Assembly (NCBI GenBank): GCA_002484335.1
Contig: DLJQ01000023.1
Coordinates: 1 to 6,898, forward strand
Direction: 5' to 3'
Origin: Flavobacteriales bacterium UBA7612
GTDB taxonomy: Bacteria > Bacteroidota > Bacteroidia > Flavobacteriales > Weeksellaceae
Length of the DNA: 6,898 nucleotides
Under the pieces are notes generated by a model. That model searched no databases and was not told the DNA's origin. It saw only the letters and a list, made by a program, of their open reading frames with translations. A program made the position numbers and the translations under genes. This document shows, piece after piece, positions 1-5,797 of the stretch. Within the stretch, counting starts at the first letter, position 1; every line of letters starts with the position of its first letter.

Positions 1-498
1 TCTCGTTTAGAAAATGAAGGTTTAGTTGAGCGTTTAGCTCAAGGTATTTATCTTAAACCTAAAAAAGATCCGTTGTTAGGTACTATTTATCCCACAACTG
101 AAGAAATCGCGAAACAAATCGCACAACGAGATAAGACACGTATTTCTCCCACAGGAGTTTTGGCTTTATATTTATTAGGTTTAACAACTCAGATTCCTTT
201 AAAAGCTGTGTATCTAACAGATGGATCACAACGTGAAATCAAAATAGGAAATCGTACCATTCAATTCAAAAAAACAGTTCCTAAAAGCTTTGCTATTAAA
301 GATGAATTGTTACACTTAATTGTTCAGGCTTTTAAAGAAATAGGTCAAAAAAAGGTGACAGATGAATTCTTAAATCAAATACAACCTAGCGTGCAACAAT
401 TGAATAATGAAGTAGTTCAAAAACAATTAAAGTACGTTCCTGTTTGGATTCAAAAACAAATTATTAATCTAACGAAAGACAGTAACAATGTGGATTAA
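1..498 (+). CDS. AbiEi-like type IV antitoxin (DUF6088 family), 5'-truncated by window edge
   Basis: The frame is open from the first base, so the gene starts left of the window and 165 C-terminal residues are visible. The first residues (GLVERLAQGIYLKP, about residues 7-20 of the fragment) look like the wing end of the N-terminal winged helix of AbiEi/DUF6088 antitoxins, where a 'G.Y..P' turn is typical. A mixed alpha/beta central domain and a helical tail follow. In AbiE systems this protein represses its own promoter and counteracts the AbiEii nucleotidyltransferase without stable complex formation; that role is family knowledge. The 3' end overlaps the next gene by 11 bp (ATG at 488, stop at 496-498), the coupled antitoxin-toxin arrangement expected of an AbiE operon. 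A TTG at 73 is in frame but is not a credible start, because homologous-looking sequence continues upstream of it. Family call is from recognition of the sequence plus its partner. Confidence 0.8.
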   Translation, partial: SRLENEGLVERLAQGIYLKPKKDPLLGTIYPTTEEIAKQIAQRDKTRISPTGVLALYLLGLTTQIPLKAVYLTDGSQREIKIGNRTIQFKKTVPKSFAIKDELLHLIVQAFKEIGQKKVTDEFLNQIQPSVQQLNNEVVQKQLKYVPVWIQKQIINLTKDSNNVD

Positions 499-1480
499 CC
501 TTACGAAAGAACAAAAAATTCAGATACTTGAGCAAACAGGTATAGCCAAAGGTTTACCAGCGTTTGTAATAGAGAAAGATTGGTGGGTTTGTATTTTGTT
601 GAAAGCTATTTTTCAATCTCAATATGCTGATTCAATTATCTTTAAAGGTGGGACATCTTTAAGTAAAGCTTATCATTTAATTGATCGATTTTCTGAAGAT
701 ATAGATTTAATTATTGATCGGCATTTATTAGGATTTGAAGAATTAAATTCAAAATCTCAAATTTAAAAATTACGAAAAGCTTCAGGTGGATTTATTATCA
801 ATGAGTTTAGAGAAGAATTAATTCAGCAATTGGATCAATTAGGAATTAGCAAAGAATTATATGAAATCAAATACAACGAACATGTTGATGATACTACTGA
901 TCCCAATACATTAGAAATTCATTATCATTCCGTAGTTCCTGTCAACAATGCTTATATTCAACAAAGAGTATTATTAGAAATTGGTGCAAGATCTTTAACA
1001 GAGCCATCTGAAACAAAATCTATTATTTCTTTTATTGATGAAAACTATAAAAATTTACCTTTTACTGAACCTGATTTTAATGTCCAAGTAGTAATTCCAA
1101 CACGTACTTTTATTGAAAAAGTTTTATTACTTCATGAAGAATTTTCAAAACCCATAGACAAAATCAGAACAGATAGATTAACTCGTCACTTTTATGATTT
1201 AGACAAAATGATGCAAGCAGATTTTGGTGAAAAAGCTATAGCTGATGACAATTTATTTCAGACTATTGTAGATCATCGTAAAACAGTAAATCCATTAAGA
1301 GGTTTAGATTATTCTAATCACGAAAAAGGAAAATTAAGCATTATTCCTCCTGATGAAATTCTATCAAAATGGGAACAGGATTATAAAACAATGCAAGAAC
1401 ATATGATTGTTGGAGATAGTTTGAGCTGGTTAAATTTGTTAGATCAAATGAAAAAGATTCAAGAATTATTTAATCAATAA
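488..1480 (+). pseudogene. AbiEii/AbiGii-type nucleotidyltransferase toxin, interrupted by a nonsense codon
   Basis: This is a 330-codon reading frame of normal family length with a single in-frame TAA at 764-766 (codon 93). Translation continues in the same frame on both sides (…LNSKSQI, stop, KLRKASGGF…), so it is a point nonsense change and not a frameshift. Before the stop are the substrate-entry region GLPAFVIEKDWW (22-33), nucleotidyltransferase motif I KGGTSLSK (53-60) and motif II FSEDIDL (68-74, D71/D73). After it come the motif III-like RTFIEKVLLLHEE (about 206-218) and motif IV-like RHFYDLDKMM (about 233-242). The toxins of this family transfer nucleotides and cause growth arrest. 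The stop separates motifs I/II from III/IV, so neither piece should be active unless the stop is read through. A TTG at 830 could in principle start the distal piece, but that piece lacks motifs I and II. The gene overlaps the antitoxin by 11 bp. A lysine or glutamine codon probably stood at position 93 (inference). Confidence 0.85.
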
Positions 1481-1498
1481 ATTTTATGTCGAGATAAT

Positions 1499-1523
1499 AA
1501 AAGTGCAATTAATTGCACTTTTT
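1499..1523. terminator. Bidirectional rho-independent terminator
   Basis: A perfect 24-bp palindrome, arms AAAAGTGCAA and TTGCACTTTT around a TTAA loop, lies 18 bp after the AbiEii stop. It has A-runs on the left and T-runs on the right, so it would form a U-tailed hairpin in both directions. It can end the AbiE operon on the plus strand and the ytxJ-containing minus-strand transcript, whose last gene stops at 1608. Confidence 0.8.
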
Positions 1524-1562
1524 AGGGTTTAATATAAGTTATGAATATAATTGGTATCAGTT

Positions 1563-1580
1563 AGTGGCATATATAGCACT
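1563..1580. repeat. 18-bp imperfect palindrome, AGTG-N10-CACT (copy 1)
   Basis: AGTGGCATATATAGCACT pairs with itself except at two positions in each arm. It matches 15 of 18 bases of the element at 2137-2154. It is nested between a 7-bp inverted pair, TATCAGT (1555-1561) and ACTGATA (1599-1605), in the 3' region of the ytxJ gene. No T-run follows, so it is not an obvious terminator. It could be an operator or a structured RNA end; function unknown. Confidence 0.35.
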
Positions 1581-1607
1581 ATTTAAATAATTCTCAATAC
1601 TGATAGA

Positions 1608-1940
1608 TTACAAATTAACTAATTGATCTAATTGCTTCTGAATTTCTTCATTTTTTATTTTACGATGTGATGCATTGTATACACATTTTCCATCTTTTAT
1701 AATAAGTATTTGTGGAGATTCGTGTAGAACATTGTAACGGCGTTCAATCTCATTAGAGAGTGATCTATACGTTAATAAATCTAAATAATTCAATTCAAAA
1801 TCGCTTTCTTTTACAATATCCCAAATAATATCACATAGTCCACAAGTTGTACTGTGTTTATAAATAATTTTTGGTTGATTAAAAGATGCTTGATCAATTT
1901 GGTCTAAGTGATCTAAAGTTGTAATATCTATTTTTTTCAT
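1608..1940 (-). CDS. ytxJ: YtxJ/BrxC-like bacillithiol-system thioredoxin-fold protein
   Basis: The protein has 110 residues and the thioredoxin-like fold of the YtxJ (bacilliredoxin BrxC, DUF2847) family. Supporting segments are IIYKHSTTCGLCDII (25-39) with the redox cysteine C33, YLDLLTYRSLSNEIERRY (52-69), the cis-proline loop HESPQILIIKDGK (73-85), and the C-terminal VYNASH (87-92). Family members are cytosolic and reduce mixed disulfides between proteins and bacillithiol. B. subtilis BrxC has TCPIS, with a single redox cysteine in the motif; here it is TCGLC, a CxxC that could act by a dithiol mechanism. This suggests the host may make bacillithiol, but no bsh gene is in the window. The ATG at 1940 follows an A-rich leader without a clear Shine-Dalgarno. 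It is the last gene of the minus-strand block, 66 bp after the HTH remnant, and ends before the bidirectional terminator at 1499-1523. Confidence 0.8.
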   Translation of the reverse strand: MKKIDITTLDHLDQIDQASFNQPKIIYKHSTTCGLCDIIWDIVKESDFELNYLDLLTYRSLSNEIERRYNVLHESPQILIIKDGKCVYNASHRKIKNEEIQKQLDQLVNL

Positions 1941-2006
1941 TTTTGTTTCTATTATTTCAGTTATAAAATTACGTCGAAAAGTAGGAATAACCTATAAAAT
2001 GATAAA

Positions 2007-2144
2007 TTATAAAAAAGAAAATAAAGTTTCTTCAAATTGTTTTAATGTTCGTAAACCAACACCCGAAATTTCAGCTAATGTTTCTTGTGTAATAGCTAAA
2101 ACTTTACGACGTTTTTTTATCTGTTTAATTAATAATAGTGTCAT
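2007..2144 (-). pseudogene. Truncated XRE/HipB-type helix-turn-helix protein (45 aa)
   Basis: A 45-codon minus-strand frame begins at an ATG 12 bp after the stop of the cREC gene. It encodes IKKRRKVLAITQETLAEISGVGLRTLKQFEE (about residues 9-39), which is a canonical XRE/HipB helix-turn-helix: basic helix 1, TQETLAEISGV as helices 2 and 3, and RTLKQFE as the end of the recognition helix. Family members normally continue with SGKGNP-type turn residues and a helix starting like 'TLETLQKL', to about 65-70 residues. Here QFE is joined directly to ETL and the frame ends five residues later. This looks like a small internal deletion followed by loss of the tail. It is too short to fold as a normal dimer, so it is called a remnant, though it could still be translated. 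No partner toxin gene is adjacent. Confidence 0.6.
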
Positions 2145-2154
2145 ATAATGCACT
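2137..2154. repeat. 18-bp imperfect palindrome, AGTG-N10-CACT (copy 2)
   Basis: AGTGTCATATAATGCACT overlaps the start codon (2142-2144, minus strand) of the truncated HTH gene. It is 15/18 identical to the element at 1563-1580 and shares its AGTG…GCACT ends with the terminator core at 1502-1519. The position over a start codon of an XRE-type gene would suit an autoregulatory operator, but this is inference only. Confidence 0.35.
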
Positions 2155-2156
2155 AA

Positions 2157-2459
2157 TTAATATTGTTTTTTAAAATTGTATAATAATTTTTCAATATTCT
2201 CTTTTCCTACAGGATTTTGACTGTGAACGATAAATTCAGGTAGTTTTAATTGATAATCTAGACAATAATTTACTAAAAATTTAGCACAATCGTAACCCGT
2301 TTCTTCTAATCCTAAATCATGATCAAACGATATAAAATCTGGAATTCCTTTATTTTGTATAAAATCAATAAACTCTTTATAAGAATACACTCTTTGATAT
2401 CCTATTGGTGTAGTTCGTAGATCATCTATATATAGCTTTACCAATGCATTATTTTTCAT
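2157..2459 (-). CDS. Cyclic-phosphate processing receiver-like (cREC) domain protein
   Basis: This 100-residue protein is a single stand-alone domain. Its conserved elements are LYIDDLRTTP (9-18) with the acidic pair D12-D13 after strand 1, DFISFDHDLG (41-50) with D46-H47-D48, TGYDCAKFLVNYCLD (54-68), and FIVHSQNPVGKENI (76-89) with H79. This is the pattern of the receiver-like cREC family proposed from comparative genomics to process cyclic phosphates or nucleotides. Unlike response regulators it has a DHD motif in place of a lone phospho-accepting Asp. The substrate is not known. The ATG at 2459 overlaps the 3' end of the upstream paralog gene by 11 bp, which implies translational coupling and a shared operon. 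The HTH remnant starts 12 bp after its stop. Confidence 0.7.
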   Translation of the reverse strand: MKNNALVKLYIDDLRTTPIGYQRVYSYKEFIDFIQNKGIPDFISFDHDLGLEETGYDCAKFLVNYCLDYQLKLPEFIVHSQNPVGKENIEKLLYNFKKQY

Positions 2460-2853
2460 TAACAGTATATCTTTTATTTGTCAATTCCATTAAATGTAAT
2501 TTTTTAAATCGTTCATTAAAAGCTAATTCATATTGTTGTAAATTAATTAATCGGGTTACTTCTTCTTGATTAAATTCATTTTGATTTTCAATTTTATCTA
2601 TCATTCTTGATTGATAATTCTTTTGATCAAAATACCTAAAAATATTCTCGAATAATTCGAAATTATTTAAAGAAATTGTTCTTTTAAGTGTATAATTCCA
2701 TAGTCTAGTTTGTTCGTTTTGAATTGATCGTTCCACTTTACGAATTTGTATGTGTAAATTTCTAGCTCTAGAGTAGCATTTTATTTGTAAAGCATGTTTT
2801 TTTTCAGATTGTAATTCTGTTCGAAGTAACTCTAAATTTCTAATTTTTATCAT
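2449..2853 (-). CDS. Hypothetical helical protein, UVR-motif-like N-terminus (paralog B)
   Basis: A protein of 134 residues with no assigned function. Residues 7-52 (LELLRTELQSEKKHALQIKCYSRAR… to LWNYTL) form a predicted helical hairpin. Its spacing (charged helix, xxAxxxxxYxxARxLxxQI, second helix) resembles the UVR/UvrB-UvrC interaction motif seen in UvrB, UvrC, ClpC and McsA-type proteins, but lacks the usual acidic residues, so the match is only structural in flavour. The rest is helical and charged, with a RYFDQKNYQSRMI segment (68-80) that is also shared with the upstream paralog. It has no signal peptide or membrane segment and is probably cytosolic. It overlaps the cREC gene by 11 bp. 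A terminator lies 40 bp upstream of the start, so it either has its own promoter or depends on readthrough. Confidence 0.7.
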   Translation of the reverse strand: MIKIRNLELLRTELQSEKKHALQIKCYSRARNLHIQIRKVERSIQNEQTRLWNYTLKRTISLNNFELFENIFRYFDQKNYQSRMIDKIENQNEFNQEEVTRLINLQQYELAFNERFKKLHLMELTNKRYTVNEK

Positions 2854-2893
2854 AACTAAATTTTTTGTTTTTTTTTAAAGAAACATTAATTAA

Positions 2894-2921
2894 AAAAAGA
2901 GCTTTTAATAAAGCTCTTTTT
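2894..2921 (-). terminator. Rho-independent terminator overlapping the stop codon of paralog A
   Basis: A perfect 12-bp stem (AAAAAGAGCTTT / AAAGCTCTTTTT) with a 4-nt loop is followed on the minus strand by a run of seven T. The stop codon of the gene at 2905-3306 sits inside the loop and stem, so terminating ribosomes would cover the hairpin as it forms. It splits the two paralogs into separate transcription units or attenuates the downstream one. Confidence 0.75.
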
Positions 2922-3306
2922 CTAGTATAAATTTTCTTAGCTGATGAAGTTCGTTAATTTTAATCGTTAATTTTTCGCAATTATCTTGTAAAAAAAGATT
3001 ATCAATTTCCTTATTAACAATTGATAATTGAGTTGATATTTTGGTGTACAAAAGGGATTTATAATTGAGCTGATCAAAATATTTGTAAATTTCAATGAGA
3101 TAATCAATGTTATTAGTATTTACTTTTACTGATAAAGTGTAATTCCAAAGCTTTTCTTGTTCTTGTAATATCTCTTTATTTAATTGTTTTAGTTGTATAT
3201 GACTATTCCTTGCTTTTACATAATTCTTACAATAAATTGCATGTTTTTTATCAACTTGAAGTTCTACTCGAATTAATTCTAAATGTTTGATTTTCTTTGT
3301 TTCCAT
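2905..3306 (-). CDS. Hypothetical helical protein, UVR-motif-like N-terminus (paralog A)
   Basis: A 133-residue protein paralogous to the product of 2449-2853. Both share LEL(L/I)R.ELQ..KKHA near the N-terminus, Y..ARN.HIQ, a charged helix, then LWNYTL, and later a YFDQ.NY.S segment. The C-terminal thirds differ. I chose the ATG at 3306 (METKKIKHLELIR), which aligns with the start of the paralog (MIKIRNLELLR). A frame-extending TTG at 3333 would add a hydrophobic MLVIYFFKI stretch with no counterpart and is probably untranslated leader. Function is unknown; the helical hairpin suggests a protein-protein interaction role (inference). It lies 60 bp after the interrupted nuclease gene, in the same direction. 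Confidence 0.7.
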   Translation of the reverse strand: METKKIKHLELIRVELQVDKKHAIYCKNYVKARNSHIQLKQLNKEILQEQEKLWNYTLSVKVNTNNIDYLIEIYKYFDQLNYKSLLYTKISTQLSIVNKEIDNLFLQDNCEKLTIKINELHQLRKFILEKELY

Positions 3307-3313
3307 AATTTTA

Positions 3314-3343
3314 AAAAAATAAATTACAAGCAAGTTTTTTCAA
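3314..3343 (-). promoter_or_regulatory. Weak Bacteroidota-type promoter candidate for paralog A
   Basis: On the minus strand a TTG (3343-3341) is followed after 19 nt by TATTTTTT (3321-3314). This resembles the Bacteroidota TTG-N17-23-TAnnTTTG pattern but lacks the final G. The ATG follows at 3306, so the leader would be very short. Two direct ACGTCTA heptamers (3343-3349 and 3356-3362) lie just upstream. In such AT-rich sequence the match could be chance. Confidence 0.2.
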
Positions 3344-3366
3344 CGTCTAAAAACCACGTCTATTAA

Positions 3367-4611
3367 TTATTCTACTTCATTACTAATTCTTTGAAACAAT
3401 TTAATCACTTCTTCATTATTTGTATATTTTTCTAAAATAGCCGATAGTTTATTTATTAGAACTTCTGAATTATTCGCAATTTCCCAAGCCGCTTCTTCCT
3501 CGGTTTCAAACTTGATATTATCTTTTAAAATCATAACATAATTATCAGTATTGTCTAAATAATCAAAGTCAGCAGAAAAAATACTTTTAAACTTATCTTT
3601 ATATTCATTTTTATGGGTATAAAAATCACTTTTCCATATCTGTAATCCTTTAAATGGTTCATAAATAAAACAGATTTGATTCCAGTCTCCAAAAGTCTAT
3701 CTAAAGTCATTATAATATTTAGCTTGATAATAATCTCTATCAAAATAAAATCTATTTGTATTAAAGATTATTCGACCTAATTTATCTGAGAATAAGTTTA
3801 ACCATTCTTTTTTTAAATCATTAATCTCAGCAAGAGTTTTATTCAAAGTTTTCCAATCTTCTTTGTTATTATTTTCTTTAAAGTAATTATTTAAGTTTTC
3901 CATATAAAATTTATTTTTTAGTGATTGTTTATCCCAAAATTGGATGTAGTTCAATAAAAAGAATTTAAACCAACTGTTTTCTTCAAGTATATCAGCACAT
4001 TCTGTTAGCCAATCTCTTAATTCAGTAACAAATGACCAATTTGTAATAAAACCTTTTGTTTCATCCAATTTTTGATAATCTAAACTAATATTATCTGGTT
4101 TTTGTAATGACAATTCTGTGTAAGTTTTCTCACTAAATCCACTGAGATAAACCAAACGTGATATTTGCTTATTTTCAGCTTTATCCAAATCTTTATCATG
4201 AAATGTGTAAATATGATCATACCAATAGCGATACAATTGATTTGCTTGATCTTTGGCTTCATTGGATTTATTCTCAATGACGACACAAATTCTTTTTGGA
4301 CTTGTTGCTTTAATTACAATATCAGAATTCTTATCTTCTGAGGTAATTTCCCAATTGTACTTTATATTTTCATCATAATCTATTCCTATTTTATTGAGAA
4401 ACGAATTCAAAAAAAATGTTCCTAAACCATGATTAGCAGATGGATTTAAAAAGTATGCTACGATTTTAGAATGTTTTGTTTCTGTAATTCCAAAAACAGA
4501 ATGCATAAAATCAAAAACATTGAACTCATCACCTTTGGTTTCTTTTTCGCTCCATTGCTTTTCTATTGCTTTATATTTTTCAATAAAATCCAATATTAAT
4601 TTATTATTCAT
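3367..4611 (-). pseudogene. PD-(D/E)XK nuclease (PDDEXK_4-like), interrupted by a nonsense codon
   Basis: A 414-codon frame is broken by one TAG at 3699-3697 (codon 305). The same frame continues for 109 more residues (TFGDWNQICFIYEPF… to …RISNEVE) and ends in TAA at 3369-3367. The N-terminal part has FNVFDFMHSVFGITETKHSKI (30-50, E44), LNPSANHGLGTFFLNSFL (55-72) and the nuclease core: SDIVI (D97), VVIENKS (E113-N114-K115) and a QLYRY (Q125…Y129) RecB-like QxxxY signature. Together these give a complete D…ExK…QxxxY active site. The truncated 304-residue product keeps the whole catalytic core, so residual or altered activity is possible; the lost C-terminal domain is of unknown function. It starts 17 bp after the WYL regulator in the same direction, suggesting a two-gene operon and a defence-type nuclease controlled by that regulator. 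CAG (Gln) to TAG is the simplest origin (inference). Confidence 0.8.
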
Positions 4612-4628
4612 TTATAGATAGTTAAATA

Positions 4629-5546
4629 TTATTTAGTATATATTTTATATAAATTATTTATTGTTGTTTTCATTTCTTCTCGATAAAAACTTGGTTCTAA
4701 TACTTCACAATAATCTCCAAATTTTAAAATTTCCATTTTCAATTCATGTGTTGGATGAACAAATAAATTTACCGTAAATGTATTAGCGTCTTTATTGATA
4801 ATTTCTTGAGAATGATGCAATGGTAAAGATGTTAAATAATTGAATTGCGTATTATCAAACCGTAAAATAACATTTATAGGATCATAATAGTTTTCAATTC
4901 CAAAAGCATGTTGATATATTTCATTTATATCATAGGTTGCTGGAGAAAATTTCTCGTCTAAAATTCTAAAATTGGATATTCTGTCCAATCCATAATTTCT
5001 TATTTCTTTTTTATCAATATCATAAGCTATTAAATAGAATCTTTTCATCGCTTCTTTTATCGCAATTGGAGAACATTTTCTTTTTGTCGCTTCACCCCAA
5101 TAACTGTTCAGTGTAAATGATAAAACATATTTATTTTCAATGGCTTCAATAATGTCATTTAAATAATCTGTACCTCCTGTTTGTTTACGATCCAAATGTA
5201 TATATTTATTTATATTTTTAGATTGTTGTAAAATATTCATTAAAGTAATTGATTCTAATAATTTATCTTTATAAATATCATCAACTACTTTTTCAATCTT
5301 ATATACCCTTTGCTTTTTATCATATTCTATTTCATAACCAAATAATTCTTCAATACTATGAAAATCACGTCGAATTGTTTTTTCATTTCTAATATAATTA
5401 GAATTTAATCTTGATAAATAATCTTGAATCTCAATCATTGTTGATGGATTATTTTTTAGAAATCGAATGACGTTATACATACGTTGTATAGAATAGCTAT
5501 TTGACATAAAATTATTTTTGACAAATATATCTATAGACTCGTACAT
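4629..5546 (-). CDS. WYL-domain transcriptional regulator (HTH-WYL-WCX)
   Basis: A full-length, 305-residue regulator. Residues about 15-85 form a winged helix (IQRMYNVIRFLKNN, then EKTIRRDFHSIEELFG with RRDF at 59-62). Residues about 128-195 form the WYL domain: the motif is FYLIAYD (170-176), with F in place of W, and the LDRI strand is at 187-190. Residues about 223-305 match the C-terminal WCX dimerisation domain (NVILRF…HHSQEI…ELKMEILKFGDYCEVLEP). WYL regulators such as BrxR and CapW sense a ligand, possibly a nucleic-acid or nucleotide signal, and repress phage-defence operons. By position this one should control the PD-(D/E)XK gene 17 bp downstream and perhaps itself. The ATG at 5546 is preceded by AGAGGA with good spacing, unusual for this organism group. 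An alternative ATG at 5507 (MSNSYSIQRMY) has a TAnnTTTG box (5529-5522) just upstream. Confidence 0.85.
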   Translation of the reverse strand: MYESIDIFVKNNFMSNSYSIQRMYNVIRFLKNNPSTMIEIQDYLSRLNSNYIRNEKTIRRDFHSIEELFGYEIEYDKKQRVYKIEKVVDDIYKDKLLESITLMNILQQSKNINKYIHLDRKQTGGTDYLNDIIEAIENKYVLSFTLNSYWGEATKRKCSPIAIKEAMKRFYLIAYDIDKKEIRNYGLDRISNFRILDEKFSPATYDINEIYQHAFGIENYYDPINVILRFDNTQFNYLTSLPLHHSQEIINKDANTFTVNLFVHPTHELKMEILKFGDYCEVLEPSFYREEMKTTINNLYKIYTK

Positions 5547-5599
5547 TTTATGTCCTCTTTAAAAAATAATTAATAATCGTTATAAAACTTTTTAATAGA

Positions 5600-5668
5600 T
5601 AGATTTGTGATATTTTAGGAAAACAAAATCAAATGAAAAAAGAAGATTTAAATTACACTGTAATCTGA
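5600..5668 (+). other. Promoter-like box followed by an 11-codon mini-ORF
   Basis: TAGATTTG at 5600-5607 fits TAnnTTTG but has no clear TTG at the -33 position. An ATG at 5633 opens MKKEDLNYTVI and stops at 5666-5668. It could be a leader peptide, the 5' stub of a lost gene, or chance. Support is weak. Confidence 0.15.
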
Positions 5669-5697
5669 TTTAGTTTTTAAACTTTCTACTTTTATAA

Positions 5698-5715
5698 TAT
5701 ATCTATTTACATATA
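5698..5715. repeat. 18-bp near-palindromic repeat, operator candidate O1
   Basis: TATATCTATTTACATATA is identical to 5738-5755. Its arms, TATAT and ATATA around an 8-bp centre, have the same 5-N8-5 layout as the E. coli HipB operator (TATCC-N8-GGATA). It lies 82 bp upstream of the hipB-like start codon. Confidence 0.5.
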
Positions 5716-5737
5716 GTTTATTAAATAATAATTTAAT

Positions 5738-5755
5738 TATATCTATTTACATATA
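5738..5755. repeat. 18-bp near-palindromic repeat, operator candidate O2
   Basis: This is the second exact copy of the 18-mer, 40 bp downstream of the first (about four helical turns, the same face of the DNA). It ends 42 bp before the hipB-like ATG, where bound repressor would block RNA polymerase. The assignment to the HipB-like protein rests on architecture and position; the WYL regulator is an alternative binder. Confidence 0.5.
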
Positions 5756-5797
5756 AAATTCTATATTTACTTTAAATAACTGTAAAAGCATATAATT

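Larger units (their letters stand above)
5547..5797. promoter_or_regulatory. Divergent regulatory region between the WYL and hipB-like genes
   Basis: This 251-bp, very AT-rich gap separates divergently transcribed regulators and must hold both promoters. It contains two exact 18-bp direct repeats (5698-5715 and 5738-5755), a small palindrome ATTACA-C-TGTAAT (5652-5664), and a plus-strand TAGATTTG (5600-5607) matching the Bacteroidota -7 consensus TAnnTTTG. No RNA gene or full-size coding sequence is evident. Confidence 0.5.

Noticed and set aside
764..766. Frameshift or two separate genes in the AbiEii region
   Set aside because: The segments before and after the stop are in the same frame and together carry all four nucleotidyltransferase motifs at family length, so a single nonsense codon explains it.
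3307..3333. Extended start (TTG at 3333) for paralog A
   Set aside because: It adds a short hydrophobic stretch absent from the paralog. The ATG at 3306 aligns with the paralog start.
764..3699. Stop-codon reassignment or a suppressor-based code
   Set aside because: Two different stop codons are involved (TAA and TAG), and other genes in the window end normally with TAA. Recoding would need both to be read through.
3555..3743. Open frame on the minus strand of 62 codons
   Set aside because: It overlaps the nuclease gene in another frame and has no recognisable domain. The true frame here is the C-terminal part of the nuclease after its amber codon.
4080..4286. Open frame on the minus strand of 68 codons
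   Set aside because: It is a shadow frame inside the nuclease catalytic region, where the real frame carries the ExK motif.
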